Notes: generated by a model from the letters alone, not told the origin. 64,000 bases of DNA from Marinovum algicola (GCF_900109145.1 NZ_FNYY01000005.1:186001-250000); one strand, 5' to 3'. Counted from the first letter of the stretch, positions 8,483 through 20,735 are shown. Numbers and translations: made by a program.

Positions 8483-9231
8483 TGCAATATGCGCGGTCGC
8501 TGCTGTTCAATTTCCAGATGTACCTGATGCTCGGCCTCATGGGGATCGCCTTTTTTCCGCTGGCGCTGGCCAGCCGCGACGGCGCGCAATGGGCCTGCAA
8601 GACCTATTGCCGCTGGGTCCGCTGGACCGCCGGCTGGATGGTCGGGCTGAAAACCGAGGTGCGCGGCGCGGTGCCGCAGGGCGAAGTTCTGGTCGCGGCG
8701 AAGCACCAGTCGTTTCTCGACATCATCATCATCTTCTCCGCCTTGCCGGCGGCCAAGTTCATCATGAAGCGCGAGCTGCTCTGGGCACCGGTCCTCGGGC
8801 AATATGCCGCCCGCATCGGCTGTGTTCCGGTTGCCCGCGGCAAGCGCGGGGCCGCGATCAAGAAGATGGTGGCCGACGTCGCCGCCGGCATGGCCAACCC
8901 CGGCCAGCTGGTGATCTATCCGCAGGGCACCCGCGTCGCGCCGAACCGCTATCTGCCCTACAAGGTGGGCTCGCATGTGCTCTACGCCGAGCTGGGCCAG
9001 CCCTGTGTGCCGGCGGCGACCAATGTCGGTGTCTTCTGGCCGCGCCACGGCGTTTTGCGCAAACCCGGCCTCGCGGTGGTGGAGTTCCTCGAGCCGATTG
9101 CGCCGGGGCAGTCGCGCGCGAGCTTTCTGAACACGCTGGAAGAAGTGGTCGAGCGGCGCTCGCAGGAGCTGATGCTCGAGGCGGGGTTCGCGGATCTGCC
9201 GGAGGAAAACCGGCACCTGACCCGGCTCTGA
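8482..9231 (+). CDS. plsC: 1-acyl-sn-glycerol-3-phosphate acyltransferase (PlsC family)
   Basis: 249 residues. The acyltransferase HX4D motif is HQSFLD (about H75-D80), followed by the substrate-binding motif YPQGTR near 146. A hydrophobic N-terminal segment (residues ~11-30) anchors it to the membrane. The family transfers an acyl chain to lysophosphatidate in phospholipid synthesis. The gene is translationally coupled to ftsX (TGATG), so membrane lipid synthesis is tied to a division transporter in this operon. Other lysophospholipid acyltransferases share these motifs, so the exact acceptor is inferred. Confidence 0.88.
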   Translation: MQYARSLLFNFQMYLMLGLMGIAFFPLALASRDGAQWACKTYCRWVRWTAGWMVGLKTEVRGAVPQGEVLVAAKHQSFLDIIIIFSALPAAKFIMKRELLWAPVLGQYAARIGCVPVARGKRGAAIKKMVADVAAGMANPGQLVIYPQGTRVAPNRYLPYKVGSHVLYAELGQPCVPAATNVGVFWPRHGVLRKPGLAVVEFLEPIAPGQSRASFLNTLEEVVERRSQELMLEAGFADLPEENRHLTRL

Positions 9232-9306
9232 GCGATCCGGTCGGCCCGGCAGTCGAAATTCCGTCACCGGAAAAATGTGCGAAAATCCCTGAGAATTTCT
9301 GGCAGG

Positions 9307-9336
9307 GCCGGTGGCGGGACTGGGCCCGCCACCGGC
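9307..9336. terminator. GC-rich stem-loop between convergent plsC and lpd
   Basis: GCCGGTGGCGGG at 9307-9318 and its exact complement at 9325-9336 form a 12-bp stem with a 6-base loop. It sits between convergently transcribed genes, so it could end both transcripts. Neither side has a strong T-tract. Confidence 0.6.
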
Positions 9337-9342
9337 GCGGTC

Positions 9343-10737
9343 TCACATGTGGATCGCGCCGTCGCCACAGGCCAGCGCGGCTTCGCGCACCGCTTCCGAG
9401 AAGGTCGGATGGGCATGGCAGGTCAGCGCCACATCCTCGGCCGAGGCGCCGAATTCCATTGCCACGCAGATCTCGTGGATCAGATCGCCGGCCGCCGGGC
9501 CGATGATGTGGCAGCCGAGCACCCGGTCGGTTTCCTTGTCGGCCAGCAGCTTGACGAAACCGTCGCCGGCGAACACCGCCTTGGCGCGGCCGTTGCCCAT
9601 GAAGGAGAACTTGCCGACCTTGTAGGCGCGGCCTTCTTCCTTGAGCTGTTCCTCGGTCTTGCCGACGCTGGCGACCTCGGGATGGGTGTAGATCACGCCC
9701 GGAATGACCCCGTAGTTCACGTGGCCATGTTTGCCGGCGATGACTTCGGCCGTTGCCATGCCTTCGTCCTCGGCCTTGTGCGCCAGCATCGGGCCTTCGA
9801 TGGCGTCGCCGATGGCATAGATGCCCTTGACGCTGGTCTGCCAGTCGTCACCCACCTTGATCTGGCCGCCCTTGGTGGTCTCGATGCCGAGATCGGAGAG
9901 GCCGAGGCCGTCGGTAAAGGGCCGCCGACCGGTGGCGCAGAGCACCACATCGGCCTCGGCCGTGGCCTCGCTGTCATCCTTGCGCAGCTTGTAGTTGACC
10001 TTGGCCTTGGTCTTGGTGGCCTCGACGCTCGAGACCGCGGCGCCGAGCGTGAATTTCAGCCCCTGCTTCTCGAGCAGCTTCTTGAACTGCTTCTGCACGT
10101 CGGAATCCATGCCGGGGGTGATGTGATCGAGGAATTCGATCACCTCGACCTCGGACCCGAGCCGGGCATAGACCGACCCCATCTCGAGCCCGATGACACC
10201 GGCGCCGATGACGATCATCTTTTTCGGCACCTTGCCCAGGGCCAGCGCGCCTTCCGAGGTGACCACGACCTTTTCGTCGACGGTGACATCGGCGCCGGGC
10301 ACCGGCGAAGGCTCGGAGCCCGAGGCGATGATGATGTTTTTCGCCTCGTGCACCTCGTCGCCGACCTTGACCTTGCCGGCCTCGGGGATCGAGCCCCAGC
10401 CCTTGAGCCAGTCGATCTTGTTCTTCTTGAACAGGAATTCGACGCCCTTGGTGTTCTGGCCGATGACGTCGTCCTTGTAGGCCTGCATCTGCTTCCAGTC
10501 GACCGAGGGGCTTTTCCCCTTGAGGCCCATCCTGGCAAAGTTGTGCTCGGCCTCGTGCAGCTGATGGGTGGCGTGCAGCAACGCCTTGGAGGGGATGCAG
10601 CCGATGTTGAGGCAGGTGCCGCCGAGCGTCTCGCGGCCCTCGACGCAGGCGGTCTTGAGACCCAGTTGCGCGCAGCGGATGGCGGCAACATAGCCGCCGG
10701 GGCCTGCGCCGATGACGATGACATCATAACTTGCCAT
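9343..10737 (-). CDS. lpd: Dihydrolipoyl dehydrogenase (E3)
   Basis: A 464-residue flavoprotein that reoxidises dihydrolipoyl groups of 2-oxoacid dehydrogenase E2 and of GcvH, using NAD+. The FAD site GAGPGGY is near residue 10, the redox-active disulfide CLNIGC is at 42-47, the second dinucleotide site GAGVIGLE is near 180, and the C-terminal HAHPTFSE (441-448) supplies the catalytic His-Glu pair. It is the last gene of the mdh-suc-odh minus-strand block, downstream of odhB with two small genes between. It may also serve the glycine cleavage system at 52.9-57.3 kb, which has no E3 gene of its own here. Confidence 0.96.
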   Translation of the reverse strand: MASYDVIVIGAGPGGYVAAIRCAQLGLKTACVEGRETLGGTCLNIGCIPSKALLHATHQLHEAEHNFARMGLKGKSPSVDWKQMQAYKDDVIGQNTKGVEFLFKKNKIDWLKGWGSIPEAGKVKVGDEVHEAKNIIIASGSEPSPVPGADVTVDEKVVVTSEGALALGKVPKKMIVIGAGVIGLEMGSVYARLGSEVEVIEFLDHITPGMDSDVQKQFKKLLEKQGLKFTLGAAVSSVEATKTKAKVNYKLRKDDSEATAEADVVLCATGRRPFTDGLGLSDLGIETTKGGQIKVGDDWQTSVKGIYAIGDAIEGPMLAHKAEDEGMATAEVIAGKHGHVNYGVIPGVIYTHPEVASVGKTEEQLKEEGRAYKVGKFSFMGNGRAKAVFAGDGFVKLLADKETDRVLGCHIIGPAAGDLIHEICVAMEFGASAEDVALTCHAHPTFSEAVREAALACGDGAIHM

Positions 10738-10766
10738 GGTGTGTCCTTTCTTGGTCGGGCAATTCG

Positions 10767-10813
10767 GGGGCGCTGCCCCCGGACCCCCGGGATATTTGCG
10801 GCCAGAAGAAGAT
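10767..10813. repeat. Rhodobacterales intergenic GC element
   Basis: The gap between lpd and the MAPEG gene contains a palindromic GGGGGCGCTGCCCCC followed by GGACCCCCGGGATATTTG and then CCAGAAGAAG. I recall very similar strings recurring between genes in many Rhodobacterales genomes. Only one copy is present here, so its repeat status rests on memory. Confidence 0.4.
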
Positions 10814-10824
10814 GCGGGTTGGGC

Positions 10825-11241
10825 TCATAGCAAGGCTGCCACGAGCAGGGTGAGGATGGCGACAAGGCCCAGTGCCCAGAACAGGCTGCGCCAGGGCACC
10901 CAGCCGAAGGCATAGGCCGGGATGTAGAGCAGCCGGGCGACAAGGTAGAGGCCCGAGGCCGCGGCGGTGACCCCGCTGGCCCTGTCGGCGAAGGTCACCA
11001 CCAGGGTGGCGATGGCGAAGAGGATCAGGCTCTCGAAGTGGTTGTTCATCGCCCGGTAGAGCCGCGCGGTGCGCAGGCTCACCTGATCCTCGAGCGCGCC
11101 ACCCAGACGGGGGCGGTCACGCGGGGAGAGGGTCTTGCCCGGGCCGAGCTCGAGATTGGCCGGGACCGCCATCAGCGCGATCTGGCCGATTTGCAGCAGA
11201 GCTGCGAGGGTGAGGGCGGTGAGTTCGGGGGTCACGGACAC
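10825..11241 (-). CDS. MAPEG-family membrane protein
   Basis: 138 residues from GTG 11241 (VSVTPELTAL); GTG 11235 would remove two residues. There are four hydrophobic segments: LTLAALLQIGQIALMAVPAN, ESLILFAIATLVVTFA, AASGLYLVARLLYIPAYAFG and LFWALGLVAILTLLVAALL. With ARLYRAMNNHFE before the second segment, this matches the bacterial MAPEG family (membrane-associated eicosanoid/glutathione metabolism-like). The bacterial substrate is usually unknown. It lies inside the suc-odh operon between the 87-aa gene and lpd. Confidence 0.8.
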   Translation of the reverse strand: MSVTPELTALTLAALLQIGQIALMAVPANLELGPGKTLSPRDRPRLGGALEDQVSLRTARLYRAMNNHFESLILFAIATLVVTFADRASGVTAAASGLYLVARLLYIPAYAFGWVPWRSLFWALGLVAILTLLVAALL

Positions 11242-11247
11242 AACGCG

Positions 11248-11267
11248 CCCCGGGCCTGACCCGGGGC
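11248..11267. repeat. Extragenic palindrome, CCCGGGTCAGGCCCGGG type
   Basis: A near-perfect palindrome just upstream of the MAPEG start (CCCCGGGCCTGACCCGGGGC on the plus strand). Its core matches, with a few substitutions, three palindromes downstream of sdhB (28289-28403). It is therefore probably a member of the same dispersed family. Confidence 0.5.
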
Positions 11268-11350
11268 CTCCTGGGGGCGGGCAGGCGAGAGGCCTCGGAG
11301 CAGGTCCGAGGCGAGAGGGGCCTGGGGGGCCGGGGCGGCGGGTGCGATCC

Positions 11351-11614
11351 TCATAGCGTATCCAGGATGTGGCAGGCCGCGTCCCGGACGCCGTCTGTCT
11401 CGGACCGGGCCCTGGCGCGCGGACCATCGATGAAGTCGCGGGCCTTGTCCAGGTCGTTGACCTCGAAGAGGCAGAACACCCGGGATGGCGTGTCGTGTTC
11501 CTGCCAGATTTGCAGAAGCGAGAGGCCGGCGTCGCGCTGTGCCTCGGTGTCGGCATCGAAATGCTCTTTCCAGCTGGCAAAATCGTTCACGTCGTAGCGG
11601 CAAAGCAATTGCAT
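11351..11614 (-). CDS. Small dimeric alpha/beta-barrel-like protein, 87 aa
   Basis: 87 residues. The sequence alternates short strands and helices: MQLLCRYDVNDFASWKEHF, then a strand around SRVFCLFEVND and a helix LDKARDFID. That pattern is typical of small ferredoxin-like/ABM-type dimeric barrel proteins. No catalytic motif is recognised and the function is unknown. It sits 114 bp downstream of odhB and upstream of the MAPEG gene in the same direction, so it is probably co-transcribed with the 2-oxoglutarate dehydrogenase genes. Confidence 0.65.
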   Translation of the reverse strand: MQLLCRYDVNDFASWKEHFDADTEAQRDAGLSLLQIWQEHDTPSRVFCLFEVNDLDKARDFIDGPRARARSETDGVRDAACHILDTL

Positions 11615-11728
11615 CTTGTGCCTCCTCGTTTCCCTCCCCGGGCCGCCGCGTAAGGGGGGCGGCCCCCTCCCGGTTGCGGTTCCCGCGGGCGTGCCGGGCG
11701 GACGCCCGGCCGACGGCCCGGCGCCGGG

Positions 11729-13279
11729 TTACAAATCCATCAGCAGACGCCGCGGGTCTTCCAGCGCTTCCTTGACGCGGACGAGGAAGGTGACCGCGCC
11801 TTTGCCGTCGACGATGCGGTGATCGTAGCTCAGTGCCAGGTACATCATCGGGCGGATCTTGATCTCGCCGTTCACCACCATCGGCCGGTCCTGGATCTTG
11901 TGCATGCCGAGGATGCCCGATTGCGGCGGGTTGAGGATCGGCGAGGACATCAGCGAGCCATAGACGCCACCGTTGGAGATGGTGAAGGTGCCGCCCTGCA
12001 TCTCGGCCATCGACAGCTTGCCGTCGCGGGCGCGTTTGCCCTTTTCGCCGATCGCCTTTTCGATTTCGGCAAAGGACATCTGGTCGGCGTCGCGGATCAC
12101 CGGCACGACGAGGCCCTGCGGCGTGCCGGCCGCGATGCCCATGTGCACGAAGTTCTTGTAGACGATGTCGGTGCCGTCGATCTCGGCGTTGACCTCGGGC
12201 ACCTCTTTCAACGCATGGCAGCAGGCCTTGGTGAAGAAGGACATGAAGCCGAGCTTCACATCGTGTTTCTTCAGGAACAGATCCTTGTATTCGTTGCGCA
12301 GCGCCATGACCTCGGTCATGTCGACCTCGTTGTAGGTGGTCAGGATGGCGGCGGTGTTCTGCGCGTCCTTGAGGCGGCGGGCGATGGTCTGGCGCAACCG
12401 GGTCATCTTGACCCGCTCCTCGCGCGCGGCATCCTCGGCCGCCACCGGCGCACGGGGCGCGGCCGCGGGGGCCGATGCCGAAGCGGCGGCGGAAGTGGCG
12501 GCCACCGCCTTGGCGACGTCTTCCTTCATCACCCGGCCGTCGCGGCCCGAGCCCTGCACCTGATCGCGCGAGAGGCCTTTTTCGGCCATCGCCTTCTTGG
12601 CCGAGGGGGCATCCTCGACGTCGTTCTCGTCCCGCCCGGCGGGGGGCGTGGTGTACTGGCTGCCGCCGGCCGGATGCCCGGCATCGTCAGCGGACGCCGC
12701 GGCGCCGCCTTCGGACGAGATCACCGCCAGCTTGGCCGAGGCCTCGACGGTGTCGCCTTCCTTGGCGGTGATTTCCGCCAGAACGCCGGTCGCCGGGGCG
12801 GGCACTTCGACGCTGACCTTGTCGGTTTCCAGCTCGCAGAGCATCTCGTCCTGGGCCACCGGATCGCCGACCTTCTTGAACCAAGTCGAGACCGTCGCCT
12901 CGGTCACGCTTTCGCCGAGGGTGGGGACCATGACATCGACGCTGCCGCCGCCGCTGGCGGCTCCGTCGGCCGCGCCGGAGGTCTCTTCCTCGGTCTTGGC
13001 TTCGGCTGGGCGCTCCTTGGGTTCGGTGGCACCGGCTTCGCCGCTCTCGGCGATATTGGCAAGCAGGGCGTCGACGCCCACGGTCTCGCCTTCTTGCGCC
13101 ACAATGTCGGACAGTTTGCCGGCGGCGGGCGAGGGCACCTCGACCGTCACCTTGTCGGTTTCCAACTCGCAGAGCATCTCGTCCACCGCGACACTGTCGC
13201 CCGGTTTCTTGAACCAGGTCGCCACGGTGGCCTCGGTCACGGATTCACCCAGCGTGGGCACGCGTACTTCGGTCGGCAT
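11729..13279 (-). CDS. odhB: 2-oxoglutarate dehydrogenase E2, dihydrolipoyl succinyltransferase, two lipoyl domains
   Basis: 516 residues from ATG 13279 ([13 protein letters not shown]). AAGGAA lies in the end of sucA just upstream, and the sucA stop is one base away; the in-frame start at 13297 inside sucA is unlikely. Two lipoyl domains have near-identical ELETDK motifs, with lipoyl lysines at about K43 and K154, separated by an Ala/Glu/Pro linker. A peripheral subunit-binding domain ([18 protein letters not shown]) and the acyltransferase core follow. The active-site motif SYDHRIVDG gives H487 and D491. It transfers succinyl groups to CoA in the OGDH complex with SucA and Lpd. Confidence 0.96.
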   Translation of the reverse strand: MPTEVRVPTLGESVTEATVATWFKKPGDSVAVDEMLCELETDKVTVEVPSPAAGKLSDIVAQEGETVGVDALLANIAESGEAGATEPKERPAEAKTEEETSGAADGAASGGGSVDVMVPTLGESVTEATVSTWFKKVGDPVAQDEMLCELETDKVSVEVPAPATGVLAEITAKEGDTVEASAKLAVISSEGGAAASADDAGHPAGGSQYTTPPAGRDENDVEDAPSAKKAMAEKGLSRDQVQGSGRDGRVMKEDVAKAVAATSAAASASAPAAAPRAPVAAEDAAREERVKMTRLRQTIARRLKDAQNTAAILTTYNEVDMTEVMALRNEYKDLFLKKHDVKLGFMSFFTKACCHALKEVPEVNAEIDGTDIVYKNFVHMGIAAGTPQGLVVPVIRDADQMSFAEIEKAIGEKGKRARDGKLSMAEMQGGTFTISNGGVYGSLMSSPILNPPQSGILGMHKIQDRPMVVNGEIKIRPMMYLALSYDHRIVDGKGAVTFLVRVKEALEDPRRLLMDL

Positions 13280-13280
13280 A

Positions 13281-16253
13281 TCAGTCGTTTCCTTCAATCG
13301 TCAGCGCCTGGTCGACCAGCGCCTGTTGTTGAGCTTTGTGTTGCGAGGCGAGGCCCGTGGCCGGCGAGGCGCTGGCGGCGCGGCCGACATAGACCGGGCG
13401 GCTGTGGGTGGCGTTGATCCGGTTGAGCACCCATTCGAGGTTGGGTTCCATGAAGGTCCAGGCGCCCTGGTTCTTGGGCTCTTCCTGGCACCAGATCATC
13501 TGCGCGTCCTTGAACCGCTCCAGCTCCTTCACCGCCGAGATCGCCGGGAAGGGATAGAATTGTTCGAAGCGCATCAGGTAGATGTCGTCGAGACCGCGCT
13601 TGTCGCGTTCCTCGAGCAGGTCGTAATAGACCTTGCCCGAGCACATGACGACGCGGCGGATCTTGCTGTCGTCGACCAGTTTGGTTTCGGAATTGCCCTT
13701 CTCGGCATCGTCCCAGAGGACGCGGTGGAAGGAGGAGCCGGTGGTGAATTCCTCGGCCTCGGAGACCGCCACCTTGTGCCGCAGCAGCGATTTCGGCGTC
13801 ATCAGGATCAGCGGCTTGCGGAAGGTCCGGTGCATCTGGCGGCGCAGAATGTGGAAGTAGTTGGCCGGCGTGGTGCAATTGGCCACGATCCAGTTGTCCT
13901 GGCCGCACATTTGCAGGAAGCGCTCGAGCCGGGCCGAGGAGTGCTCGGGGCCCTGGCCTTCGTAGCCATGCGGCAGCAGGCAGACCAGGCCCGACATCCG
14001 CAGCCACTTCGATTCCCCCGACGAGACGAACTGATCGAACATGATCTGCGCGCCGTTCGAGAAGTCGCCGAACTGCGCCTCCCACATCACCAGCGCGTTG
14101 GGTTCGGCCAGCGAATAGCCGTATTCGAAGCCGCTGACCGCATATTCGGACAAGGCGCTGTCGATCACGTCGTAGCGCGCCTGGCCCTCGCGGACGTGGT
14201 TGAGCGGGTAGTACCGCTCTTCGGTGTCCTGGTTGATCAGGGCGGAGTGGCGCTGCGAAAAGGTGCCGCGGGCGCTGTCCTGGCCGGACAGGCGCACCGG
14301 ATAGCCTTCGGTGAGCAGCGAGCCGAAGGCCAGCGCCTCGGCGGTGGCCCAGTCAAAGCCCTTGCCGGTCTCGAACATCTTCTGCTTGGCTTCGAGCAGC
14401 CGGCCCACCGTGCGGTGCAGCGGGAAGCCTTCGGGCGCCCGGACGAGCGCGGCTCCGACCTCTTCCATGGTCTCGGGTTTGATCGCGGTTTCGCCGCGTT
14501 GGTAATCGTCGTCGCTCTGCCGGTCGAGATGCGACCACTTGCCATCGAGCCAGTCGGCCTTGTTGGGCTTGTAATCCTTGCCGGCCTCGAACTCTTCGTT
14601 CAGCCTGGCCTGGAAGGCGGCTTTCATGTCCTCGATCTCGCCCTCGGGGATCAGCCCGTCCTTGACCAGCCGCTCGGTATAGAGCGAGAGCGTCGTCTTG
14701 TGGCCCTTGATCTTCTTGTACATCAAGGGGTTGGTGAACATCGGCTCGTCGCCTTCGTTGTGACCGAAGCGGCGGTAGCAGAAGATGTCGATCACCACGT
14801 CCTTGTGGAACTTCTGGCGGAACTCGGTGGCCACCTTGGCGGCGTGCACCACCGCCTCGGGGTCGTCGCCATTGACGTGAAAGATCGGCGCCTCGACCAC
14901 CAGCGCGTTGTCGGTGGGGTAGGGCGAGGAACGCGAAAAGTGCGGCGCGGTGGTAAAGCCGATCTGGTTGTTCACCACGACGTGGATGGTGCCGCCGGTC
15001 TTGTGACCGCGCAGGCCCGACAGCGCGAAACATTCCGCCACCACGCCCTGGCCGGCAAAGGCTGCATCGCCGTGCAGCAGCACCGGGATCACCGTGGAAT
15101 GTTCGGCGTCGTTGCGCTGATCCTGCTTGGCGCGGGCCTTGCCCAGAACCACCGGGTTCACCGCCTCGAGGTGGCTGGGGTTGGCGGTCAGCGACAGGTG
15201 CACCTTGTTGCCGTCGAACTCGCGGTCCGAGGAGGCGCCGAGGTGGTATTTCACGTCGCCGGAACCGTCCACGTCCTCGGGCTTGAAACTGCCGCCCTGA
15301 AACTCGTTGAAGATCGCCTTGTAGGGTTTGTTCATCACGTTGGCGAGCACAGAGAGCCGGCCGCGGTGCGGCATGCCGATGACGATCTCTTCGACCCCCA
15401 GCGCGCCGCCGCGCTTGATGATCTGCTCCATCGCCGGGATCAGGCTTTCGCCACCATCAAGGCCGAAGCGCTTGGTGCCCATGTATTTGACGTGCAAGAA
15501 CTTCTCGAAACCCTCGGCCTCGACCATCTTGTTGAGGATGGCTTTCCGGCCTTCGCGGGAAAACTTCACTTCCTTGCCGTAGCCCTCGATGCGCTCTTTC
15601 AGCCAGGCGCTCTGTTCAGGGTCGGAGATATGCATGTATTGCAGCGCGAAGGTGCCGCAATAGGTCCGCTTCACGATCTCGACGATCTGCCGCAACGAGG
15701 CGATCTGAAGCCCCAGAACATTGTCGATGAAGATCGGCCGGTCCATGTCGGCGGCGGTGAAGCCATAGGTCTTGGGGTCGAGCTCGGGGTGCGGGCTGTC
15801 CTGGCGCAGGCCCAGCGGATCGAGATCGGCGGCCAGGTGGCCGCGAATACGGTAAGCCCGGATCAACATCAGCGCCCGGATACTGTCGAGCACGGCGCGC
15901 TGGATCTGGTCGTCGGTCAGTTCGACCCCGCGGCTCTTGGCGCTGTCGGCGATCTTCTTGCCGGCGGCGCGGCTCTCGGCCGGGGGCGGGGCGGGCCATT
16001 CGCCGGTCAGCGCGGCGGTGACGTCGTCACCGGGCTGCGGCGGCCAGTCGGCGCGCGCCCAGGAGGGACCTTTCGCCTCGTTCTTGACGTCCCGATCATC
16101 GTCGCCCAGCTGCCGGAAAAATTCCTGCCAGGCCTCGTCGACCGAGGCCGGATCGTCGGCGTAGCGGGCGTATATCTGTTCCAGATATTCCGCATTGTGG
16201 CCTTGCATGAAGCTCGAGGCCTTGAAGATGTCGTTGGGGCTTTGGTCGGTCAT
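13281..16253 (-). CDS. sucA: 2-oxoglutarate dehydrogenase E1
   Basis: A 990-residue thiamine-diphosphate enzyme that decarboxylates 2-oxoglutarate and succinylates the E2 lipoyl group. The N-terminus resembles other E1o proteins ([18 protein letters not shown]). [25 protein letters not shown] (around residue 394) and [10 protein letters not shown] form the TPP and substrate regions, and [12 protein letters not shown] and [17 protein letters not shown] lie in the transketolase-like part. The length is normal for E1o. It is 97 bp downstream of sucD and its stop is one base from the odhB start. Confidence 0.97.
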   Translation of the reverse strand: MTDQSPNDIFKASSFMQGHNAEYLEQIYARYADDPASVDEAWQEFFRQLGDDDRDVKNEAKGPSWARADWPPQPGDDVTAALTGEWPAPPPAESRAAGKKIADSAKSRGVELTDDQIQRAVLDSIRALMLIRAYRIRGHLAADLDPLGLRQDSPHPELDPKTYGFTAADMDRPIFIDNVLGLQIASLRQIVEIVKRTYCGTFALQYMHISDPEQSAWLKERIEGYGKEVKFSREGRKAILNKMVEAEGFEKFLHVKYMGTKRFGLDGGESLIPAMEQIIKRGGALGVEEIVIGMPHRGRLSVLANVMNKPYKAIFNEFQGGSFKPEDVDGSGDVKYHLGASSDREFDGNKVHLSLTANPSHLEAVNPVVLGKARAKQDQRNDAEHSTVIPVLLHGDAAFAGQGVVAECFALSGLRGHKTGGTIHVVVNNQIGFTTAPHFSRSSPYPTDNALVVEAPIFHVNGDDPEAVVHAAKVATEFRQKFHKDVVIDIFCYRRFGHNEGDEPMFTNPLMYKKIKGHKTTLSLYTERLVKDGLIPEGEIEDMKAAFQARLNEEFEAGKDYKPNKADWLDGKWSHLDRQSDDDYQRGETAIKPETMEEVGAALVRAPEGFPLHRTVGRLLEAKQKMFETGKGFDWATAEALAFGSLLTEGYPVRLSGQDSARGTFSQRHSALINQDTEERYYPLNHVREGQARYDVIDSALSEYAVSGFEYGYSLAEPNALVMWEAQFGDFSNGAQIMFDQFVSSGESKWLRMSGLVCLLPHGYEGQGPEHSSARLERFLQMCGQDNWIVANCTTPANYFHILRRQMHRTFRKPLILMTPKSLLRHKVAVSEAEEFTTGSSFHRVLWDDAEKGNSETKLVDDSKIRRVVMCSGKVYYDLLEERDKRGLDDIYLMRFEQFYPFPAISAVKELERFKDAQMIWCQEEPKNQGAWTFMEPNLEWVLNRINATHSRPVYVGRAASASPATGLASQHKAQQQALVDQALTIEGND

Positions 16254-16293
16254 CTTTGCACCTTTGGCGGACGTGAACCGGTTGTCTTTAGTC

Positions 16294-16321
16294 GGTAGGG
16301 CGGGGGTGACCCCGCCTTACC
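16294..16321. repeat. Extragenic palindrome between sucD and sucA
   Basis: GGCGGGG at 16299-16305 and CCCCGCC at 16310-16316 are flanked by GGTA and TTACC, making a near-perfect inverted repeat in the 97-bp sucD-sucA gap. It resembles the GTAGGGTGGG-type palindromes at 17263-17322 and 23951-23979. It may act as an mRNA processing or stability element inside the operon, or simply be a dispersed repeat. Confidence 0.55.
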
Positions 16322-16350
16322 ATAGGATTGTTTTCAGCCTCTGACAGGGG

Positions 16351-17238
16351 TCAGCCCTTGTCGATGGCCTCCTTGACGGCCTCGCCCAGCGTCGCCGGGC
16401 TGTCGGCCACCACGATGCCGGCGCTGCGCATCGCTTCGATCTTGTCGTCGGCGCCGCCCTTGCCACCGGCGACGATGGCGCCGGCGTGGCCCATGCGACG
16501 GCCCGGAGGCGCGGTGCGTCCGGCGATGAAGCCCGCGGTCGGTTTCCAACGGCCCTTCTTCTTTTCGGAGGCGAGGAATTCCGCCGCTTCCTCTTCGGCC
16601 GAGCCGCCGATCTCGCCGATCATGATGATCGAGGTGGTCTCGTCATCGGCGAGGAACATCTCCAGCACGTCGATGTGTTCGGTGCCCTTGATCGGGTCGC
16701 CGCCGATGCCCACGGCCGAGGATTGGCCCAGGCCCATGTCGGTGGTCTGCTTGACCGCCTCATAGGTCAGCGTGCCCGAGCGCGAGACCACGCCGACCGA
16801 GCCGCGCTTGTGGATATGGCCGGGCATGATGCCGATCTTGCAGGCGTCGGGCGTGATGACGCCGGGGCAGTTCGGGCCGATCAGCCGGCTCTTGCTGCCT
16901 TCGAGCGCGCGCTGCACCTTCATCATGTCGAGCACCGGGATGCCTTCGGTGATGCAGACAATCAGCTCCATCTCGGCGTCGATCGCCTCGAGGATCGAGT
17001 CGGCGGCGAAGGGCGGCGGCACATAGATGACAGAGGCATTGGCCTCGGTCTTGGCCCGGGCTTCATGCACCGAGTTGAAGACCGGCAGGTCAAGGTGGGT
17101 CTGACCGCCTTTGCCAGGGGTGACGCCGCCGACCATCTTGGTGCCGTATGCGATGGCCTGTTCGGTGTGAAAGGTGCCCTGCGAGCCGGTGAGGCCCTGA
17201 CAGATCACCTTGGTGTTTTCATCTACGAGGACTGCCAT
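16351..17238 (-). CDS. sucD: Succinyl-CoA synthetase, alpha subunit
   Basis: 295 residues, the usual length. The CoA-binding N-terminus contains [14 protein letters not shown]. Further motifs are [10 protein letters not shown] and MPGHIHKRG, and [10 protein letters not shown] holds the phosphorylated histidine near residue 247. With SucC it interconverts succinyl-CoA and succinate with nucleotide phosphorylation. It is 85 bp downstream of sucC, separated by a palindromic repeat. AAAGGAG precedes the ATG. Confidence 0.97.
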   Translation of the reverse strand: MAVLVDENTKVICQGLTGSQGTFHTEQAIAYGTKMVGGVTPGKGGQTHLDLPVFNSVHEARAKTEANASVIYVPPPFAADSILEAIDAEMELIVCITEGIPVLDMMKVQRALEGSKSRLIGPNCPGVITPDACKIGIMPGHIHKRGSVGVVSRSGTLTYEAVKQTTDMGLGQSSAVGIGGDPIKGTEHIDVLEMFLADDETTSIIMIGEIGGSAEEEAAEFLASEKKKGRWKPTAGFIAGRTAPPGRRMGHAGAIVAGGKGGADDKIEAMRSAGIVVADSPATLGEAVKEAIDKG

Positions 17239-17262
17239 TGAAAGGAGTCTCCTTGTCGTTTC

Positions 17263-17322
17263 CGTAGGGTGGGTCTGCGACCCACCGTGATCCGCGAGGG
17301 TGGGTTACAAACCCACCCTACG
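17263..17322. repeat. Nested extragenic palindrome between sucC and sucD
   Basis: Two stem-loops lie side by side: GGTGGGTC/GACCCACC (17268-17286) and AGGGTGGGT/ACCCACCCT (17297-17319). The outer ends also pair: CGTAGGGTGGGT at 17263-17274 is the exact complement of 17311-17322. The whole 60-bp unit is a nested palindrome of the GTAGGGTGGG type, placed between two genes of one operon. Confidence 0.75.
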
Positions 17323-17323
17323 A

Positions 17324-18517
17324 TTACCCTTTGACCGCTTTCACGATCTTCTGGGCGCCATCCTTGAGGTCGTCGGCGGCAATCACGTCAACATCCGAGT
17401 TGTTGATGATCTCCTTGCCCTTCTCGACGTTGGTGCCTTCGAGACGCACCACCAGCGGCACCTTCAGGCCCACTTCCTTGACCGCGGCGATCACGCCCTC
17501 GGCAATGACGTCGCAACGCATGATGCCGCCGAAGATGTTGACCAGGATGCCCTTCACGTTCGGATCGCTGGTGATGATCTTGAACGCCTCGGTCACCTTT
17601 TCCTTGGTGGCGCCACCGCCCACGTCGAGGAAGTTGGCCGGCTCGGCGCCGTAGAGCTTGATGATGTCCATCGTCGCCATGGCCAGGCCCGCGCCGTTGA
17701 CCATGCAGCCGATCTCGCCGTCGAGCGCGATGTAGTTGAGGTCGTATTTCGAGGCCTGAAGCTCCTTGGCATCTTCCTCGGTCTCGTCGCGCAGCTCGGA
17801 GATGTCGGGCTGGCGGTACATGGCGTTGCCGTCAAAGCCGACCTTGGCGTCGAGCACCTTGAGCTCGTTGCCGGGCATGACGATCAGCGGGTTGATTTCC
17901 AGCATCTCCATGTCCTTCTCGATGAAGGCCTTGTAGAGAATGCCCATCAACTTGACGCATTGCTTGACGGCCGCGCCCTCGAGGCCCAGCGAAAAGGCGA
18001 CGCGGCGGCCGTGATAGGGCTGATAGCCGGTGGCGGGATCGACGCTGAACGACAGGATCTTCTCCGGCGTGCTGGCGGCCACCTCTTCGATGTCCATGCC
18101 GCCCTCGGTCGAGCAGACAAAGGACACGCGGCTGGTCTGGCGATCGACCAGCAGCGCGAGATAGAGTTCGCGGTCGATGTCGGAACCGTCTTCGATGTAG
18201 ATGCGGTTGACCTGCTTGCCGGCCGGGCCGGTCTGGTGGGTGACCAGGGTCTTGCCCAGCATCTTCTTGGCCTCTTCGGCGGCTTCTTCGACCGACTTGG
18301 CCAGCCGCACGCCGCCCTTTTCGCCGGCGCTCTCTTCCTTGAAGGAGCCCTTGCCGCGGCCACCGGCGTGAATCTGGGCCTTGACGACCCAGAGCGGCCC
18401 GTCCATCTCGCCAGCCTTGGTCTTGGCCTCGTCCGCCTTCAGAACGACGCGGCCATCGGATACCGGCGCGCCGTAGGAGCGAAGCAGTGCCTTCGCCTGA
18501 TACTCATGAATGTTCAT
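17324..18517 (-). CDS. sucC: Succinyl-CoA synthetase, beta subunit
   Basis: 397 residues with an ATP-grasp fold. The N-terminus is [19 protein letters not shown], typical of Suc[15 protein letters not shown] is the ATP-binding strand, MLEINPLIV and [11 protein letters not shown] hold metal ligands, and FLDVGGGA plus [11 protein letters not shown] complete the C-terminal domain. It probably opens the sucC-sucD-sucA-odhB-lpd transcript: a candidate promoter and a duplicated operator lie in the 339-bp upstream gap, and a terminator-like hairpin isolates it from mdh. Confidence 0.97.
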   Translation of the reverse strand: MNIHEYQAKALLRSYGAPVSDGRVVLKADEAKTKAGEMDGPLWVVKAQIHAGGRGKGSFKEESAGEKGGVRLAKSVEEAAEEAKKMLGKTLVTHQTGPAGKQVNRIYIEDGSDIDRELYLALLVDRQTSRVSFVCSTEGGMDIEEVAASTPEKILSFSVDPATGYQPYHGRRVAFSLGLEGAAVKQCVKLMGILYKAFIEKDMEMLEINPLIVMPGNELKVLDAKVGFDGNAMYRQPDISELRDETEEDAKELQASKYDLNYIALDGEIGCMVNGAGLAMATMDIIKLYGAEPANFLDVGGGATKEKVTEAFKIITSDPNVKGILVNIFGGIMRCDVIAEGVIAAVKEVGLKVPLVVRLEGTNVEKGKEIINNSDVDVIAADDLKDGAQKIVKAVKG

Positions 18518-18560
18518 GGATCAACTGTCCCGTCTTGCTGCAATTGCATTGTGCCATTGC

Positions 18561-18588
18561 ATATTAAAAACAGGTTCCTAAACGTAAA
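18561..18588 (-). promoter_or_regulatory. Candidate sigma-70-type promoter for sucC
   Basis: Read on the minus strand, TTTACG (18588-18583) and TAATAT (18566-18561) are separated by 16 bases. Transcription would start about 35 bases before the sucC ATG. Each hexamer matches consensus at about four of six positions, so this is a plausible but unproven promoter. Confidence 0.4.
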
Positions 18589-18626
18589 ACTGTCGCGTCA
18601 ACGGTGTTAGCGCCGAAAACCCGACA

Positions 18627-18661
18627 TTTGTGATCACACGATTTCAGCGTGTGATCACAAA
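18627..18661. promoter_or_regulatory. Tandem TGTGATCACA operator upstream of sucC
   Basis: A perfect inverted repeat with 14-bp arms (TTTGTGATCACACG and its complement) around a 7-base spacer. Each arm contains the 10-bp palindrome TGTGATCACA, at 18629-18638 and 18650-18659, with centres 21 bp apart (two helical turns). This geometry fits two regulator dimers on one DNA face. The same pair with the same spacing occurs before sdhC. The regulator is not identified. Confidence 0.7.
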
Positions 18662-18786
18662 CTCTGCGGCCGACCGGGCCTCTCTGCCGACTGCCGCGAA
18701 TCACCTGCCATGCAGGGCGCCGCGGCACCCCGGCGGCGATGCAAATCCTGCAACCGCCTTGGACGCGCGCCATCCCGGAAACGCCG

Positions 18787-18818
18787 AAACGAAAACGGGC
18801 GCCCCCGCAGGGACGCCC
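18787..18818 (-). terminator. Terminator-like hairpin downstream of mdh
   Basis: On the minus strand a GGGCGTCC...GGGCGCCC stem is followed by GTTTTCGTTTCG, in the gap after the mdh stop. It would separate mdh from the sucC operon. The T-tract is interrupted, so efficiency is uncertain. Confidence 0.55.
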
Positions 18819-18856
18819 TTGATCATTTCGGCTGTCCGGGCCCAGGGCCGGACGGC

Positions 18857-20735
<1,879 letters not shown>

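Noticed and set aside
12597-16298. A 1233-residue open frame on the plus strand antisense to odhB and sucA, and similar long frames (693-3626, 3280-5475, 24992-26749) opposite lysA, the TIGR02302 gene and sdhA.
   Set aside because: These are GC-codon shadows: low-complexity His/Arg/Gly/Leu composition, no recognisable domains, and directly opposite strongly conserved enzymes.
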